Positions 37,532 to 47,129 of a stretch of 64,000 nt of DNA are shown one piece after another. The stretch's first letter is position 1. Every line of letters begins with the position of its first letter. Source of the stretch: Syntrophaceae bacterium (GTDB taxonomy: Bacteria > Desulfobacterota > Syntrophia > Syntrophales > Smithellaceae); the NCBI GenBank assembly GCA_009773315.1, contig WRPE01000002.1, forward strand, positions 1-64,000, given 5' to 3'. Position numbers and translations under genes: made by a program. Below the pieces are notes generated by a model, which had not been told where the DNA came from, ran no database searches, and saw nothing but the letters and a program-made list of their open reading frames with translations.

Positions 37532-38487
37532 TTAATCTTTTTCTCAAAATAGCTTTTAATATTTTCGGCTGTTTGGGCGATCAGCAGTCGGCGGGCTTCG
37601 CGGCCGGCCCAGGCAATGTGCGGGGTGATGAAAAGTTTCTCCTTATTCTGAACCCTGAGCAATGGGCTCTCGGCCGCAATGGGTTCGGCTGAAAGCACGT
37701 CGAGCGCGGCTCCGGCCATCCGGTTTTCATCAATGGCCTGCGCCAGAGCGGCCTCGTCCACAATGCCGCCTCTTCCCATATTTAAAAGATAGGCGGTGGG
37801 TTTCAGCATCCGGAGCCGGGTTTCGCTGAGCAAATTTCTGGTCTGGTCGTTCAACGGGCAATGAATGGATACGACATCGGCCGTGCGCAGCAATTCCTCC
37901 AGGGGTAAATGTTGATAGCCTGTGGCTTCCAGATTTTTGCCCGATGTGGAGGTATAGACAACCCGCGCGCCAAAGGCCTGGGCCACCTGCGCCACACGTT
38001 TGCCGATGGCACCCATCCCGATAATTCCGAAAAGCTTGTTATTCAATTCCCAAAATTCACGGCCCAGATGCGTGAACACCGGGCTTGTTGCGTATTGTCC
38101 AGACTTAACATAGTCGTCGTAGTAGCGGCCGGCGTTCAGTAAATAGAAAAGCATGGCAAACGTACATTGCGTAACGGATTCAGTGGAATAACTTGCAACA
38201 TTCTTTACCGTGATTCCCTTTTTTGCTGCATATTCCAGATCGATATTGTTCATGCCGGTGGCGGCAACACAAACCAGCTCCAGTCCCGGACAGGCGTCCA
38301 TCACATCACGGTCAATGACCACTTTGTTGGTGATGACCACGTTATGCCCTTTGATCCGCTCAATCCGTTCGGCAGGCCGGGTCACCTCATGGCCTGTGTA
38401 TTCACCAAGCGATGAAATATCAGAGAGGTTGGCGACTTTTCCTGCGGTGCTGGCATCGAGAAATACTATTTTAACAGACTTGCTCAT
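37513..38487 (-). CDS. D-2-hydroxyacid dehydrogenase
   Basis: 324-aa NAD(P)-dependent enzyme. Rossmann motif 'LFGIIGMGAIGKRVAQVAQ', 'VSIHCPLNDQTRNLLSE', 'LLNMGRGGIVDEAALAQAID' with the catalytic Arg/Glu region, and 'LFITPHIAWAGREAR' with the catalytic His. It would interconvert a 2-keto acid and a D-2-hydroxy acid (hydroxypyruvate or glycerate-type). Convergent with the MFS gene before the island inserted. Confidence 0.92.
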   Translation of the reverse strand: MSKSVKIVFLDASTAGKVANLSDISSLGEYTGHEVTRPAERIERIKGHNVVITNKVVIDRDVMDACPGLELVCVAATGMNNIDLEYAAKKGITVKNVASYSTESVTQCTFAMLFYLLNAGRYYDDYVKSGQYATSPVFTHLGREFWELNNKLFGIIGMGAIGKRVAQVAQAFGARVVYTSTSGKNLEATGYQHLPLEELLRTADVVSIHCPLNDQTRNLLSETRLRMLKPTAYLLNMGRGGIVDEAALAQAIDENRMAGAALDVLSAEPIAAESPLLRVQNKEKLFITPHIAWAGREARRLLIAQTAENIKSYFEKKIKGNATT

Positions 38488-38527
38488 CTTTTCCTCCGAG
38501 TCGGTTATTTAGCCGTTCCTGATGATA

Positions 38528-39907
38528 TTATCTATTTTCTGCAATATGTTTGATCGGTTTTACCATTTGTTCCTTGAGAATCTTTAAAAATTTCTTCCGG
38601 AAAGGCGGTATTTTGGTGAGGAGCGTCATCATCAGATTCAGGCGACGGATCTTAAAATTTTTCTGGGGAAAATCATACAGCCCGTGACTTTTGTGATAGC
38701 GATGATCGGCCTGGAAAACAAATCGCAGCATTCCGTAAACTTCGTCCCTGAAAATTTTTCTCCCGGCGACACCGAAAAATGTCACGGGAGGGGCATAGTT
38801 CCCGGCAGCACGTTGGACAAGCGTGCCCGCCAGTTGGGCAAGCAATAGATCAATCTGCTTCGAGTCGCCCGCATCATCCGCAACAATTCCCACCAGATTG
38901 CCCTCCTGTGTTTCTCCATAAGCCTCCAGAATCTGGCGGAGGTTGGCAATCTGCCCCAAGGGGCCCGAAATCAAAAAGGCGATCTGCTTACCGGTGAGTG
39001 TGGGCATATGGGTATTGAAGAAAGACCGGTCGAAATACATTTTCCACCGGGAGGAGAGATAGCGGTCATGGATGGCGCCTGCAAAAACCACCACATCTGC
39101 TTTTTTTACTTTTTTGTTGTAAAAATCGATGAAGCCATCTTTTCCTTCATATTCGCAGACGTTGTCCAACCCGCACTTGCAGCATCCCAGGCAGCCGCCC
39201 TTAATGTCAAGGTCACTCAGATTAATGACTTCAACATCCCCGCGGAAGTTGCCGATAAAGGACTGAACCAGCGCATCGGTATTGCCTGCCGGTTTTTGCC
39301 CGTCTTTCAGCACCAGAATCCTTTTGCCTGCGGCATCTACGCCGACCGCAGCAGGTCCCGGTTCATAGGTAAAGCTCTGCGCCGCAAGTTTCGGATAAAC
39401 CCGGGCCACAGGAACTTGCCGGGATACAGAGTCAAAAAGAGATTCGGCAAAAGCCAGCCAGCGGGCTCGTTCTGCTTTTTTCATCAGATCATACATGGCC
39501 GCGGAATAGGCCCCTGTGTAATGCATTTGCAGATCGTCGCAAATGGCATGAATGTAATTATGAGCGGTGTGATCGAAAAAATGAACGGATGTTGAGAGAG
39601 AGGCTGCGTATTTTCCGGCAAAGGCCGCTTCCTGTTTTCTTTCAAAAATAAGCTCAATAAAGCGCTTATACTGAGAGCAGACTAGCAGAAAGTATAGAGG
39701 AAACGCCCATAACACGGCGTCGGCTTTTTTGACCGCATCCATAATTTCGTTGAAAGCTGCCTCATCCTTTTCGAGTTTTCGGATATTTTGAGCCACCGGA
39801 AAATATTGAAATGAATGTTGCGGATTTTTCTTTGCCGCGTAGCGGACATATTGGAGAGTAACACTGAGGTCGCCTTTGGGGCTTCCGTTTAAGACAATGA
39901 TGTTCAT
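38528..39907 (-). CDS. Tandem flavodoxin-like FMN reductase
   Basis: 459-aa protein with two flavodoxin/NADPH-dependent FMN reductase domains. Domain 1 begins 'MNIIVLNGSPKGDLSVTLQY' and has 'ADAVLWAFPLYFLLV'; domain 2 begins 'KRILVLKDGQKPAGNTDALV' and has 'GGCLGCCKCGLDNVCEYEGK' and 'ADVVVFAGAIHDRYLSSRWK'. The second domain resembles iron-sulfur flavoproteins, with several cysteines in the C-x2-C spacing. A C-terminal tail of ~80 basic residues follows. An electron-transfer or reductase role is likely; substrate unknown. Confidence 0.8.
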   Translation of the reverse strand: MNIIVLNGSPKGDLSVTLQYVRYAAKKNPQHSFQYFPVAQNIRKLEKDEAAFNEIMDAVKKADAVLWAFPLYFLLVCSQYKRFIELIFERKQEAAFAGKYAASLSTSVHFFDHTAHNYIHAICDDLQMHYTGAYSAAMYDLMKKAERARWLAFAESLFDSVSRQVPVARVYPKLAAQSFTYEPGPAAVGVDAAGKRILVLKDGQKPAGNTDALVQSFIGNFRGDVEVINLSDLDIKGGCLGCCKCGLDNVCEYEGKDGFIDFYNKKVKKADVVVFAGAIHDRYLSSRWKMYFDRSFFNTHMPTLTGKQIAFLISGPLGQIANLRQILEAYGETQEGNLVGIVADDAGDSKQIDLLLAQLAGTLVQRAAGNYAPPVTFFGVAGRKIFRDEVYGMLRFVFQADHRYHKSHGLYDFPQKNFKIRRLNLMMTLLTKIPPFRKKFLKILKEQMVKPIKHIAENR

Positions 39908-40020
39908 TAATTTAGATTCCTTTCTTCAAAGCACATTGGACTTTATCTGCATATGAAGTATATGAAGACGATGAATGTGTGTCAAGATAATTCACCGTAA
40001 ATTTGTCTATGAGAAACTGA

Positions 40021-40049
40021 TTGACATTAAAGGCGGTTTTTCTTATAAT
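40021..40049 (+). promoter_or_regulatory. Consensus sigma-70 promoter of the uspA-like gene
   Basis: TTGACA (40021-40026) and TATAAT (40044-40049), 17-bp spacer, about 70 nt before ATG 40118. Confidence 0.85.
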
Positions 40050-40117
40050 AATACGCAAAAATAAGTAAAAGAATAATAGATAAAATCAATACTGAATTCT
40101 AAAGATGGGGAGGAAGC

Positions 40118-40513
40118 ATGGAAATATTAGTCGCATATGTGGGTGGACTGGACGCTGATAGCGCGGTTTTGGAAGTAGCCAAGAAACACGCTAAAGCATT
40201 TAATGCTAAACTTTATGTTGCCAGCTCTATGGAGAAAGTGTCCGAAAAAGAGCAGATAAATCTGGAAAAAGTCGAAAAACAACTTGCCTATGTAAAAGAA
40301 ACACTGGAGGCCGAAGGCATTGCCTGCGAAACACATATTCTGGTGAGAGGATTAACACCCGGTGAGGATATTGTAGAATTCGCGGCCGATAAGAAAGTAG
40401 ACGAAATCATTATAGGTATTGAGAAGAAATCCAAGGTGGGCAAGCTGCTTTTCGGATCCAATGCCCAGTATATTATTCTGGAATCGCACTGCCCGGTGGT
40501 ATCCGTCAAATAG
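40118..40513 (+). CDS. Universal stress protein A family
   Basis: 131-aa single UspA domain. Starts 'MEILVAYVGGLDADSAVLEV'; 'EIIIGIEKKSKVGKLLFGSN' near the C-terminus approximates the nucleotide-binding G-2x-G-9x-G-S motif with Lys replacing some small residues. GGGGAGG precedes the ATG. It is a single-gene unit ended by the terminator at 40578. Confidence 0.88.
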   Translation: MEILVAYVGGLDADSAVLEVAKKHAKAFNAKLYVASSMEKVSEKEQINLEKVEKQLAYVKETLEAEGIACETHILVRGLTPGEDIVEFAADKKVDEIIIGIEKKSKVGKLLFGSNAQYIILESHCPVVSVK

Positions 40514-40577
40514 CATGGTCCTTATAAACCGCTGGGGGTGGCTGCCAAACGTTCTGCTCGGTGTGACTGAAAAACAA

Positions 40578-40615
40578 AAGGCTTGCGCTCTTTTGGAAGC
40601 GCGCAAGCCTTTTTT
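40578..40615. terminator. Rho-independent terminator, likely bidirectional
   Basis: An 11-bp stem, AAGGCTTGCGC (40578-40588) with its complement at 40601-40611, followed by T6. The opposite strand also has a T-rich flank, so it can serve both the uspA-like gene (+) and the acyl-CoA synthetase (-). Confidence 0.88.
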
Positions 40616-40625
40616 CATGGAATCT

Positions 40626-42353
40626 TCATGTCCGCGAACTAGTTCTTTCTTTCTTTCTTTCTTTCTTTCTTTTGGCCAGTTCTTCGGCCCTTAGTTCCTT
40701 GCGCAACACATTGCCAACGGTTGATTTGGGCAGTTCTTTGCGGAATTCAACTTCTGCAGGCAGTTTATAGGCGGCCAATTTTGATTTGCCGTACTCAATC
40801 AGCTCTTCAGTTGTGGCCGTTTCGCCTTCTTTAAGCACGACAAATAATTTGATATTTTCGCCGCGCTTCGCGTCGGGTACGCCGATGGAGCAGACCTGTA
40901 TCACTTTGGGGTGCTCATAGTAAACCTCATCGACGTCTCTGGGATAAACATTGAATCCGCCGGTGATGATCATGTCTTTTTTGCGATCGACGATATAGAA
41001 GTAGCCGTCCTGATCCATCGTGGCGATGTCGCCTGTATAGCACCAGCCGTTGCGCAGCAGGTTCGCGGTTTCCCCGGGTTGGTTCAGATAGCCCTTGGTG
41101 ACCTGTGGGCCGCGAATAATCATTTCGCCCGGCTCGCCGATGGACATGTCTTTTTCGCCTTTATCCATATCCACGATCCGGCATTCGGTATCGGGAAGAG
41201 GCAGTCCGATGCTGCCGATTTTCCGGACGCCTTCAAACGGGTTGGTATGGGTTACGGGTGTGGTTTCTGTCATGCCGAAACCTTCCACGATCACCGCGCC
41301 TGTCATCTTCTCAAAATCGTGGATCACTTCCACAGGCAGAGGAGCGCTGCCGGAAAAGAAACCTTTAAAGCAGGTCATATTCGTCTTTTTCATATCCGGA
41401 TGATTTAACATGCCGATATACATGGTCGGAACCAGCGCGCCAAAGGCCGGTTTAAATTTTCGAATGGCCTCCAAAAGCTGTTGCGGCTGCGGTCGGGGAA
41501 CAAGAATATCTCCCCAGGCTTGAAAAATAGATAAATTCATTGCGCAGGACATACCGAAAATATGGAAGAAGGGCAGTGCGCCCAGGTTGACGTGGTGAGT
41601 ACCGATAAACCTTTGGAACCATGCACAAATCTGCTGCACTTGTTTGCTGATGTTGCCGTGGGTCAGGATAACCCCTTTGGAGACACCCGTGGTACCGCCG
41701 GTGTACTGATACATAGCCGTATCGTCAAACGTCAGCTTTGCCTTGGGTGAATTAGACTGAGACTTGGCGATACAGTCCTTCCATTTGTAAACATCGTTGG
41801 CTGGTTTGACGTCGGCGGCCAGTTTTTCCTTTTTGGCGACCAGCGGGAATAAAATGCTTTTCGGGAAGGGGAGGTAATCTCCAATCGACGTATAAATAAT
41901 CTGTTTAACTTTTGTTTTGGGTCTCAAATCGATCATCCGGTTGCCCAGAAGATCGATGGTGATAAGTATTTTTGATCCGGAATCCTTGAGTTGATGTTCA
42001 AGTTCGCGGTCGGAATAGGTCGGGTTATTTAAAACAACGACAGCTCCCAGCCTTAAGGTTGCGTAATAGGCGACTACACAGGGAATCATATTCGGCAGAA
42101 TAATGGCGACAGCGTCGCCTTTTTTAACGCCCATGCCGGCAAGGCAGGTCGCGAAACGATCCACCATGTCCTTAAGAGATTTGTATGTCATGGTGTAGCC
42201 TTGGAAGTTCAGAGCCATGCGGTCCGGAAATTTGGCCGCCGATCTGTCCAGGATATCGGGCATGCAAATTTCTTCGTATTTAATTTTCTCAGGGACGCCT
42301 TTATCGTAAGACTTCAACCACGGTTTTGACGCATATGATACTTCTCCAGCCAT
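40626..42353 (-). CDS. fadD: Long-chain acyl-CoA synthetase
   Basis: 575-aa AMP-forming ligase. Motifs: 'YQYTGGTTGVSKGVILTHG' (P-loop), 'EGFGMTETTPVTH', 'WCYTGDIATMDQDGYFYIVD' and 'RKKDMIITGGFNVYPRDVDE'. It activates fatty acids to CoA thioesters before beta-oxidation. The C-terminal Lys of the A10 motif is in 'LPKSTVGNVLRKEL'. After that it ends in an unusual basic tail encoded by the CTTT repeat. Gene symbol by similarity class only. Confidence 0.9.
   Translation of the reverse strand: MAGEVSYASKPWLKSYDKGVPEKIKYEEICMPDILDRSAAKFPDRMALNFQGYTMTYKSLKDMVDRFATCLAGMGVKKGDAVAIILPNMIPCVVAYYATLRLGAVVVLNNPTYSDRELEHQLKDSGSKILITIDLLGNRMIDLRPKTKVKQIIYTSIGDYLPFPKSILFPLVAKKEKLAADVKPANDVYKWKDCIAKSQSNSPKAKLTFDDTAMYQYTGGTTGVSKGVILTHGNISKQVQQICAWFQRFIGTHHVNLGALPFFHIFGMSCAMNLSIFQAWGDILVPRPQPQQLLEAIRKFKPAFGALVPTMYIGMLNHPDMKKTNMTCFKGFFSGSAPLPVEVIHDFEKMTGAVIVEGFGMTETTPVTHTNPFEGVRKIGSIGLPLPDTECRIVDMDKGEKDMSIGEPGEMIIRGPQVTKGYLNQPGETANLLRNGWCYTGDIATMDQDGYFYIVDRKKDMIITGGFNVYPRDVDEVYYEHPKVIQVCSIGVPDAKRGENIKLFVVLKEGETATTEELIEYGKSKLAAYKLPAEVEFRKELPKSTVGNVLRKELRAEELAKRKKERKKERTSSRT
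40645..40672. repeat. Tetranucleotide (CTTT)7 repeat in a gene 3' end
   Basis: Seven CTTT units lie within the last codons of the acyl-CoA synthetase gene, encoding alternating Lys, Glu, Arg residues. A change of one unit would alter the C-terminal frame. Confidence 0.9.
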
Positions 42354-42712
42354 TTTATCTTCCCTTCTAATTTTGGTTAAGACGATGTGAATGAAGCAAA
42401 CCGCTTTACCCCCGCTATCCCTGATTAGTCCTCCTGTTGTCTAGTATTTTTGGTTTTATGAATTGCCAAAATAAGGACTGCCGGCCTTTATCGTCAAAAT
42501 TTTAGCAATTTTTACCGGTAAAAGCCATAAAACATTTCTTCGGCGGACAGAGAGCTTTTATATCCGGCGCAATTTCGACTATTTAGCTTTAATATTTTTT
42601 TTAGATGCGCAACAAGCGTATCTTGTTCCTGGACTGTTGTGATTTGCAAGGAGCGATCGCAAACGCAAACCACTTGACAGAAATTTTTTTTTGGGGATAT
42701 TAAAAAAATAAG
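42354..42712. other. Divergent intergenic region
   Basis: About 360 bases between the acyl-CoA synthetase and PHP gene starts. A TTGACA at 42674-42679 with GATATT at 42696-42701 could drive the PHP gene. Nothing else recognised. Confidence 0.5.
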
Positions 42713-43354
42713 ATGATTGCTTTTGATATTCATATTCACACCCGCAGGTATTCCGGCTGCTCTTTTATTGATTACGAAGATATTGTCGGGCAGGCGGCGG
42801 CGGCGCGTCTCGACGGCATCGCCGTCACCGAGCACGGCATGCGCTGGCCGGATGAAGAATTTGGCAGATTGCGGCAAAAGGCCGCCTGTCGCGGCATTGT
42901 TGTGATCAACGGCCAGGAAATCAACACGTTCAATGCCGCCAATCGTTCCGAGGGTGAATTTCTGGTGTTTGGTGTTCACCGCAGTCTGACATGGGCATGC
43001 TCGGCCACCGAGCTTATTCATGCCGTTCATGAAGAAGGCGGGATTGTGATAGCCGCACATCCTTATAAATTATCCCGTGGCGGTAAATCCCACTACTACG
43101 GGGCAGGCGATCTGGTTTACAAGCTAAATCTTGATGGCATTGAACTATGCCATCCTGATCATAGCGAACTGGCCATGAAAAAAGTCAAAAAAGCGATGGA
43201 TGAGCTGAAAATTCCCGGCACGGGCGGCAGCGACGCACACAAAATCCTTAATATCGGTTCTTATGTAACGGTCTTTGATAATCCGGTTTCTAACGAATTA
43301 GATTTTATCCGTGAAATCCGTGCGGGCAGAATCCGGGCGGAAAAAAGAGTCTGA
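42713..43354 (+). CDS. PHP-domain phosphoesterase
   Basis: 213-aa PHP hydrolase. Metal-ligand motifs are 'FDIHIHTRRYSG', 'VTEHGMRWP', 'GIVIAAHPYKLSRGG' and 'GTGGSDAHKILNIG'. These proteins hydrolyse phosphoesters such as nucleotides, 3',5'-bisphosphates or histidinol phosphate. It stands alone; substrate not assignable. Confidence 0.88.
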   Translation: MIAFDIHIHTRRYSGCSFIDYEDIVGQAAAARLDGIAVTEHGMRWPDEEFGRLRQKAACRGIVVINGQEINTFNAANRSEGEFLVFGVHRSLTWACSATELIHAVHEEGGIVIAAHPYKLSRGGKSHYYGAGDLVYKLNLDGIELCHPDHSELAMKKVKKAMDELKIPGTGGSDAHKILNIGSYVTVFDNPVSNELDFIREIRAGRIRAEKRV

Positions 43355-43390
43355 TGGTGATTCTGCTAAAAATAGCGCGGAAATTCTTAT

Positions 43391-46078
43391 CTAGTTACCC
43401 TTGTATTTCCTGAAATGCTTGACCAGTCCGCCAAAATTATCCGGCTTATATTTTTCGAAATCTTCTTCATCAACAAATACAAAATCGAAATGGATTATCC
43501 TTTGGGATTGATTGATGTCGGCGCACCATTTTTTCAAGCGTTCCATTTTCAAGGGCGCATCAATTTCTTCTAATCCCTTCGTTTCCACGACAAAAATATC
43601 TTTTTCGCCTGTTTTGACAAAAAAATCCGGATAATAATTGGATATATTACCTTTGGTGTCCACATAATCAAGAGTGAAATGAACGGCCAGATAGTTCTTG
43701 GCAAAAGATATAACGTCCGGCCATTTTTCGAGCGCGGAAGCAAATTGCAATTCCAAATTGCTGTCTCCGATAATTTTATTGAAGAGGCTTTTCTGTGGCA
43801 CCAGATAGCCTTGTTCTTTGGCCACGAATGGCCTTGTTTGACGGAGCTTTATATAATCCTTTATTTCCGCACTGCCTTTATCCTGAATGGTCAATTCATT
43901 AATTTTTGTTTTAAATGTTTCCATAATAGTCTGAGCCGCGCCGGGTTCCGATAAGTTGCGTAGCGTGTTGAGATCATCAATATCAACATGATTTTTAAAA
44001 AGATGCTCCGCAATAAAATCCCTGACTTTCGGATATAAAATATCATAACCGCTGACCAGACGCAGTTCTTTCATGATTCCCTGGGTGAAATAACCAATCA
44101 CACTTCTGTAATCGCCAACGGTGTTTGATTCCAGATAGGTTACATGGTTGGTTTCGCCACTCGTAATATCCTTGAAAATAATTTCCCTTTTTTCTTCTTC
44201 CGTGTATTGCTTATAGTCAACCTTGCGGAAATCGAAATTAGCCGGATCAATTTCTTCCAGATTTTTATAATTTCGATACATTCTTGGCGTCATAACCGGA
44301 ATTTCCATGTCCAGTCTCTCAATATTTTTCCGGTCATTTTCATGGTCCACTTCGATAACAATCGGCGTTTTAGCGCCTGTGCCCGCGCCCATAGGCTTTC
44401 GTTCCAGTTCAACGCCTTCGCTCTTTATGGACTCGACAAAATCCATGAAAGCAGGTGTGCCAACCACGCTGATATATTCAGGCACGTCGGCCCCCACGTA
44501 CATTCTTCGCAATCCACGACCCAGCGTTTGCTCGGGTAGGATATTGCTTTTAGCGGCATAGGCACGCAGGCCAACAATTGTGGTGACATTGCGGACATCC
44601 CAGCCTTCCTTCAGCATCAGCACAGAGATAATGACCTTGTAGGGGCTTTCCCAATTGTCGATTGAATTGGCGGCTTTGCGCAGAATCTCCAGTTCCTCTT
44701 TATTCTTTTTGGAATCCGCCTCGGAGATTTCGCCGTTGTTGTTGGTGTGAATTGTTAAAATAGCGTCCTGAATTTCAGGATAAGTCGTTTTTAGATACGC
44801 TTCTACATCATCGCAGTTCTTCGTGTCGTCGGTCATCACGAAAAGGACGGCCTTCTTGCCCATCTTCTCATGCTCGGCGTAGGCCTTACGCCACTCCTCC
44901 ATGCCCAGCGCCAAGTAGTCTTCATATCTTTCCGTATATTTAGAACTTTGACGTTCTTCGAGTTTGGCGCGGCTTGCCTCGTCGGGTAATACGGGATGTT
45001 TCACCACGTTTTGCGTGATCGCCTCAACTAAGGGATAATCGCAGACGGTCTGCACAAATATCGCGCCATTGTTGTGTTTGGGTGTGGCGGTAAGATCAAC
45101 CTGCAAAGACAGAAAATGATCTTTCTGTTTCAGACGGTTATGAATGTCCTGGATGGATTTAAACCACGCGAGTCGGTTGTCATGAATATGATGCGCCTCA
45201 TCGTTAATGACAATCAACTCATCGATTTCGCGGACGATGACGCCCAGATCAATTTTGGAATCGTTGGTTTTCCCGACAGGCCTTTTGCCCAGGAAGTAGT
45301 CTTCCAGATTATCGTCATCAAAGCTGGGCTCAATGTCATTGCCGGCGTAAACGCGGTGAATATTGGTGAGAAAGAAATTGCCGGTTTTCCGGACAATGGA
45401 AACATCATCTTGAATGTGCAGGGTCAATTGAAAATCATCCTGCCAGTTTTGCCCTTCGTAACCATTGTCCGGCAGCAGGGGATCTTTGAAGAATATTTTC
45501 AACCCGTCAAAATCCGCCCGCAGTCGATCCAGAACGATAATATTCGGTGCAATCACCAGAAAATTGTTGGCCAGTTTGGAGTCTGCTTCATAAAGCTTAT
45601 GAAAATAACACCAGGTGATGACCAAACTCATCACTTTTGTTTTGCCGCTGCCCGTGGCCATTTTGATCACCAGACGCAGCCAGTCTTCATCAAACATACC
45701 GGTGGAAACTGCGCCGGACGAATCAAAGCGAATCAGGTCGTATTTGTCCTTAACTTTTACGACTTCATACAGATAAATAAAGGTTTCCAACGCTTCGCGC
45801 TGGGCAAAATAATATTTAAAATTAAAAAGCGATCCGTCGGATTGGGGCAGAATATGCTCGCGCTGAAACCACCAGCGCAGAAGCGCCCTGCTGGTGTCGG
45901 TTGCCCCTTCATAATCCGCGTCGCGCCAAAGGCTTACGTCCTGACGTATTTTGTGCACCAGCGGCGGCAAAAGCTTTTCATAGCTGGAATTTCTTAGCGC
46001 TTCATCCGCCGGAAACCAGCGGTATTCGGGTGGAAGTATTTCATGCGGCGACTTGGGAAAGTTCGTATGAATGGCCAT
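43391..46078 (-). CDS. Type III restriction enzyme, Res subunit
   Basis: 895-aa SF2 helicase-nuclease. Walker A 'IKMATGSGKTKVMSL' at ~140-155, DEAH-box 'LIVINDEAHHIHDNR', 'VDLTATPKHNNGAIF' and motif VI 'ILPEQTLGRGLRRMY'. The C-terminal nuclease reads 'NYYPDFFVKTGEKDIFVVET' then KG, the PD-x-ExK pattern. It cleaves DNA only with the Mod subunit. It is the last gene of a mod-kilAN-res unit on the minus strand. Confidence 0.93.
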   Translation of the reverse strand: MAIHTNFPKSPHEILPPEYRWFPADEALRNSSYEKLLPPLVHKIRQDVSLWRDADYEGATDTSRALLRWWFQREHILPQSDGSLFNFKYYFAQREALETFIYLYEVVKVKDKYDLIRFDSSGAVSTGMFDEDWLRLVIKMATGSGKTKVMSLVITWCYFHKLYEADSKLANNFLVIAPNIIVLDRLRADFDGLKIFFKDPLLPDNGYEGQNWQDDFQLTLHIQDDVSIVRKTGNFFLTNIHRVYAGNDIEPSFDDDNLEDYFLGKRPVGKTNDSKIDLGVIVREIDELIVINDEAHHIHDNRLAWFKSIQDIHNRLKQKDHFLSLQVDLTATPKHNNGAIFVQTVCDYPLVEAITQNVVKHPVLPDEASRAKLEERQSSKYTERYEDYLALGMEEWRKAYAEHEKMGKKAVLFVMTDDTKNCDDVEAYLKTTYPEIQDAILTIHTNNNGEISEADSKKNKEELEILRKAANSIDNWESPYKVIISVLMLKEGWDVRNVTTIVGLRAYAAKSNILPEQTLGRGLRRMYVGADVPEYISVVGTPAFMDFVESIKSEGVELERKPMGAGTGAKTPIVIEVDHENDRKNIERLDMEIPVMTPRMYRNYKNLEEIDPANFDFRKVDYKQYTEEEKREIIFKDITSGETNHVTYLESNTVGDYRSVIGYFTQGIMKELRLVSGYDILYPKVRDFIAEHLFKNHVDIDDLNTLRNLSEPGAAQTIMETFKTKINELTIQDKGSAEIKDYIKLRQTRPFVAKEQGYLVPQKSLFNKIIGDSNLELQFASALEKWPDVISFAKNYLAVHFTLDYVDTKGNISNYYPDFFVKTGEKDIFVVETKGLEEIDAPLKMERLKKWCADINQSQRIIHFDFVFVDEEDFEKYKPDNFGGLVKHFRKYKGN

Positions 46079-46209
46079 ATGGTCTAAAATCCTGTTTTTT
46101 GGTCTAATTGATTTTTCATAATTAACTGTTTTTATTCATTAATATTCGATCATCATCTAACAATAGATATAAATACGACTAATCACGACTAATACTAGAT
46201 AGATAGTCC

Positions 46210-47031
46210 TTATTTTTTCTTCAACTCCAGTTTTTTAATTTGCGAATCTTCCGTCAGCAGCCGCATTTGACCGATGGCGATTTTATTGAGCTTTGCCAGA
46301 CGTGTTTCTTGCGGCAATCCTTCGTTGATAAAAAGAGCATTGAGATTTTCCAAATTGGACAGGCAAACCAGTTGGGCGCCATTGGCGTGATCTCTTATAT
46401 TGCCTTTTTTATCATTACTTTTATCCCGCCAGTTTTTGGCTGTCATGCCGAAAAGCGCCATATTCAACACATCCGCCTCGGATGCATAAATGATGTTGAT
46501 TTGATTTTTTGTAAGTTCCGGAGGAATCAAATTTTCTTTGATGGCGTCCGTATGAATACGATAATTGATTTTCGCCAGGTTGCGTTTGATGTCCCAGCCA
46601 AGCTGCTTTTGTTCCTCTTCCTTTAATCGCTGAAACTCTTTGATCAGATATAATTTGAATTCTACGGAAATCCAGGATGCAAAATCAAAAGCAATGTCTT
46701 TATGCGCATAAGTTCCGCCATACCGCCCTGCTTTCGAAATAATACCAATGGCATTTGTTTTTTCGATCCACTGGCTCGGCGTTAAAGTAAAGCTGTTGAG
46801 ACCGGCTTGTTTTTTAAACCCGTCGAATTCGACGGGTTTAAAATCTGGGTTGTACAGATGTTCCCATATCCCCAAAAATTCAATCGTATTTCTGTTGCGC
46901 AGCCAGTTTCGAATCAAATCATCCGTTCTGTCTGTGTTTTTATATCGTGCAATATCCGTGAGACAAATATAATCTTCATCTTGCTGCTTATAGAAGGAAA
47001 TGTCTTTATTCAGAACTGTAAGTTTGCCCAT
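46210..47031 (-). CDS. KilA-N domain protein
   Basis: 273-aa protein whose N-terminal ~110 residues form a KilA-N DNA-binding domain: 'DEDYICLTDIARYKNTDRTD', 'IRNWLRNRNTIEFLGIWEHL', and 'GRYGGTYAHKDIAFDFASWI'. The C-terminal half is charged and ends 'KKLELKKK'. KilA-N proteins are common in phages and are found inserted in restriction operons. It lies between mod and res, about 98 and 131 nt from them. A regulatory or accessory defence role is plausible but not shown. Confidence 0.85.
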   Translation of the reverse strand: MGKLTVLNKDISFYKQQDEDYICLTDIARYKNTDRTDDLIRNWLRNRNTIEFLGIWEHLYNPDFKPVEFDGFKKQAGLNSFTLTPSQWIEKTNAIGIISKAGRYGGTYAHKDIAFDFASWISVEFKLYLIKEFQRLKEEEQKQLGWDIKRNLAKINYRIHTDAIKENLIPPELTKNQINIIYASEADVLNMALFGMTAKNWRDKSNDKKGNIRDHANGAQLVCLSNLENLNALFINEGLPQETRLAKLNKIAIGQMRLLTEDSQIKKLELKKK

Positions 47032-47129
47032 TTTACTCCTCGTGCAAATAAATTAGTCGTAAATATTTAATATTATTGCACTCTATTTTTATTTGCAGCG
47101 GCCCGTGCAAATAAACAATGCTCTTGCGC

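Noticed and set aside
42512..43060. Minus-strand frame over the PHP gene
   Set aside because: Opposite a well-conserved PHP protein; no recognisable domain.
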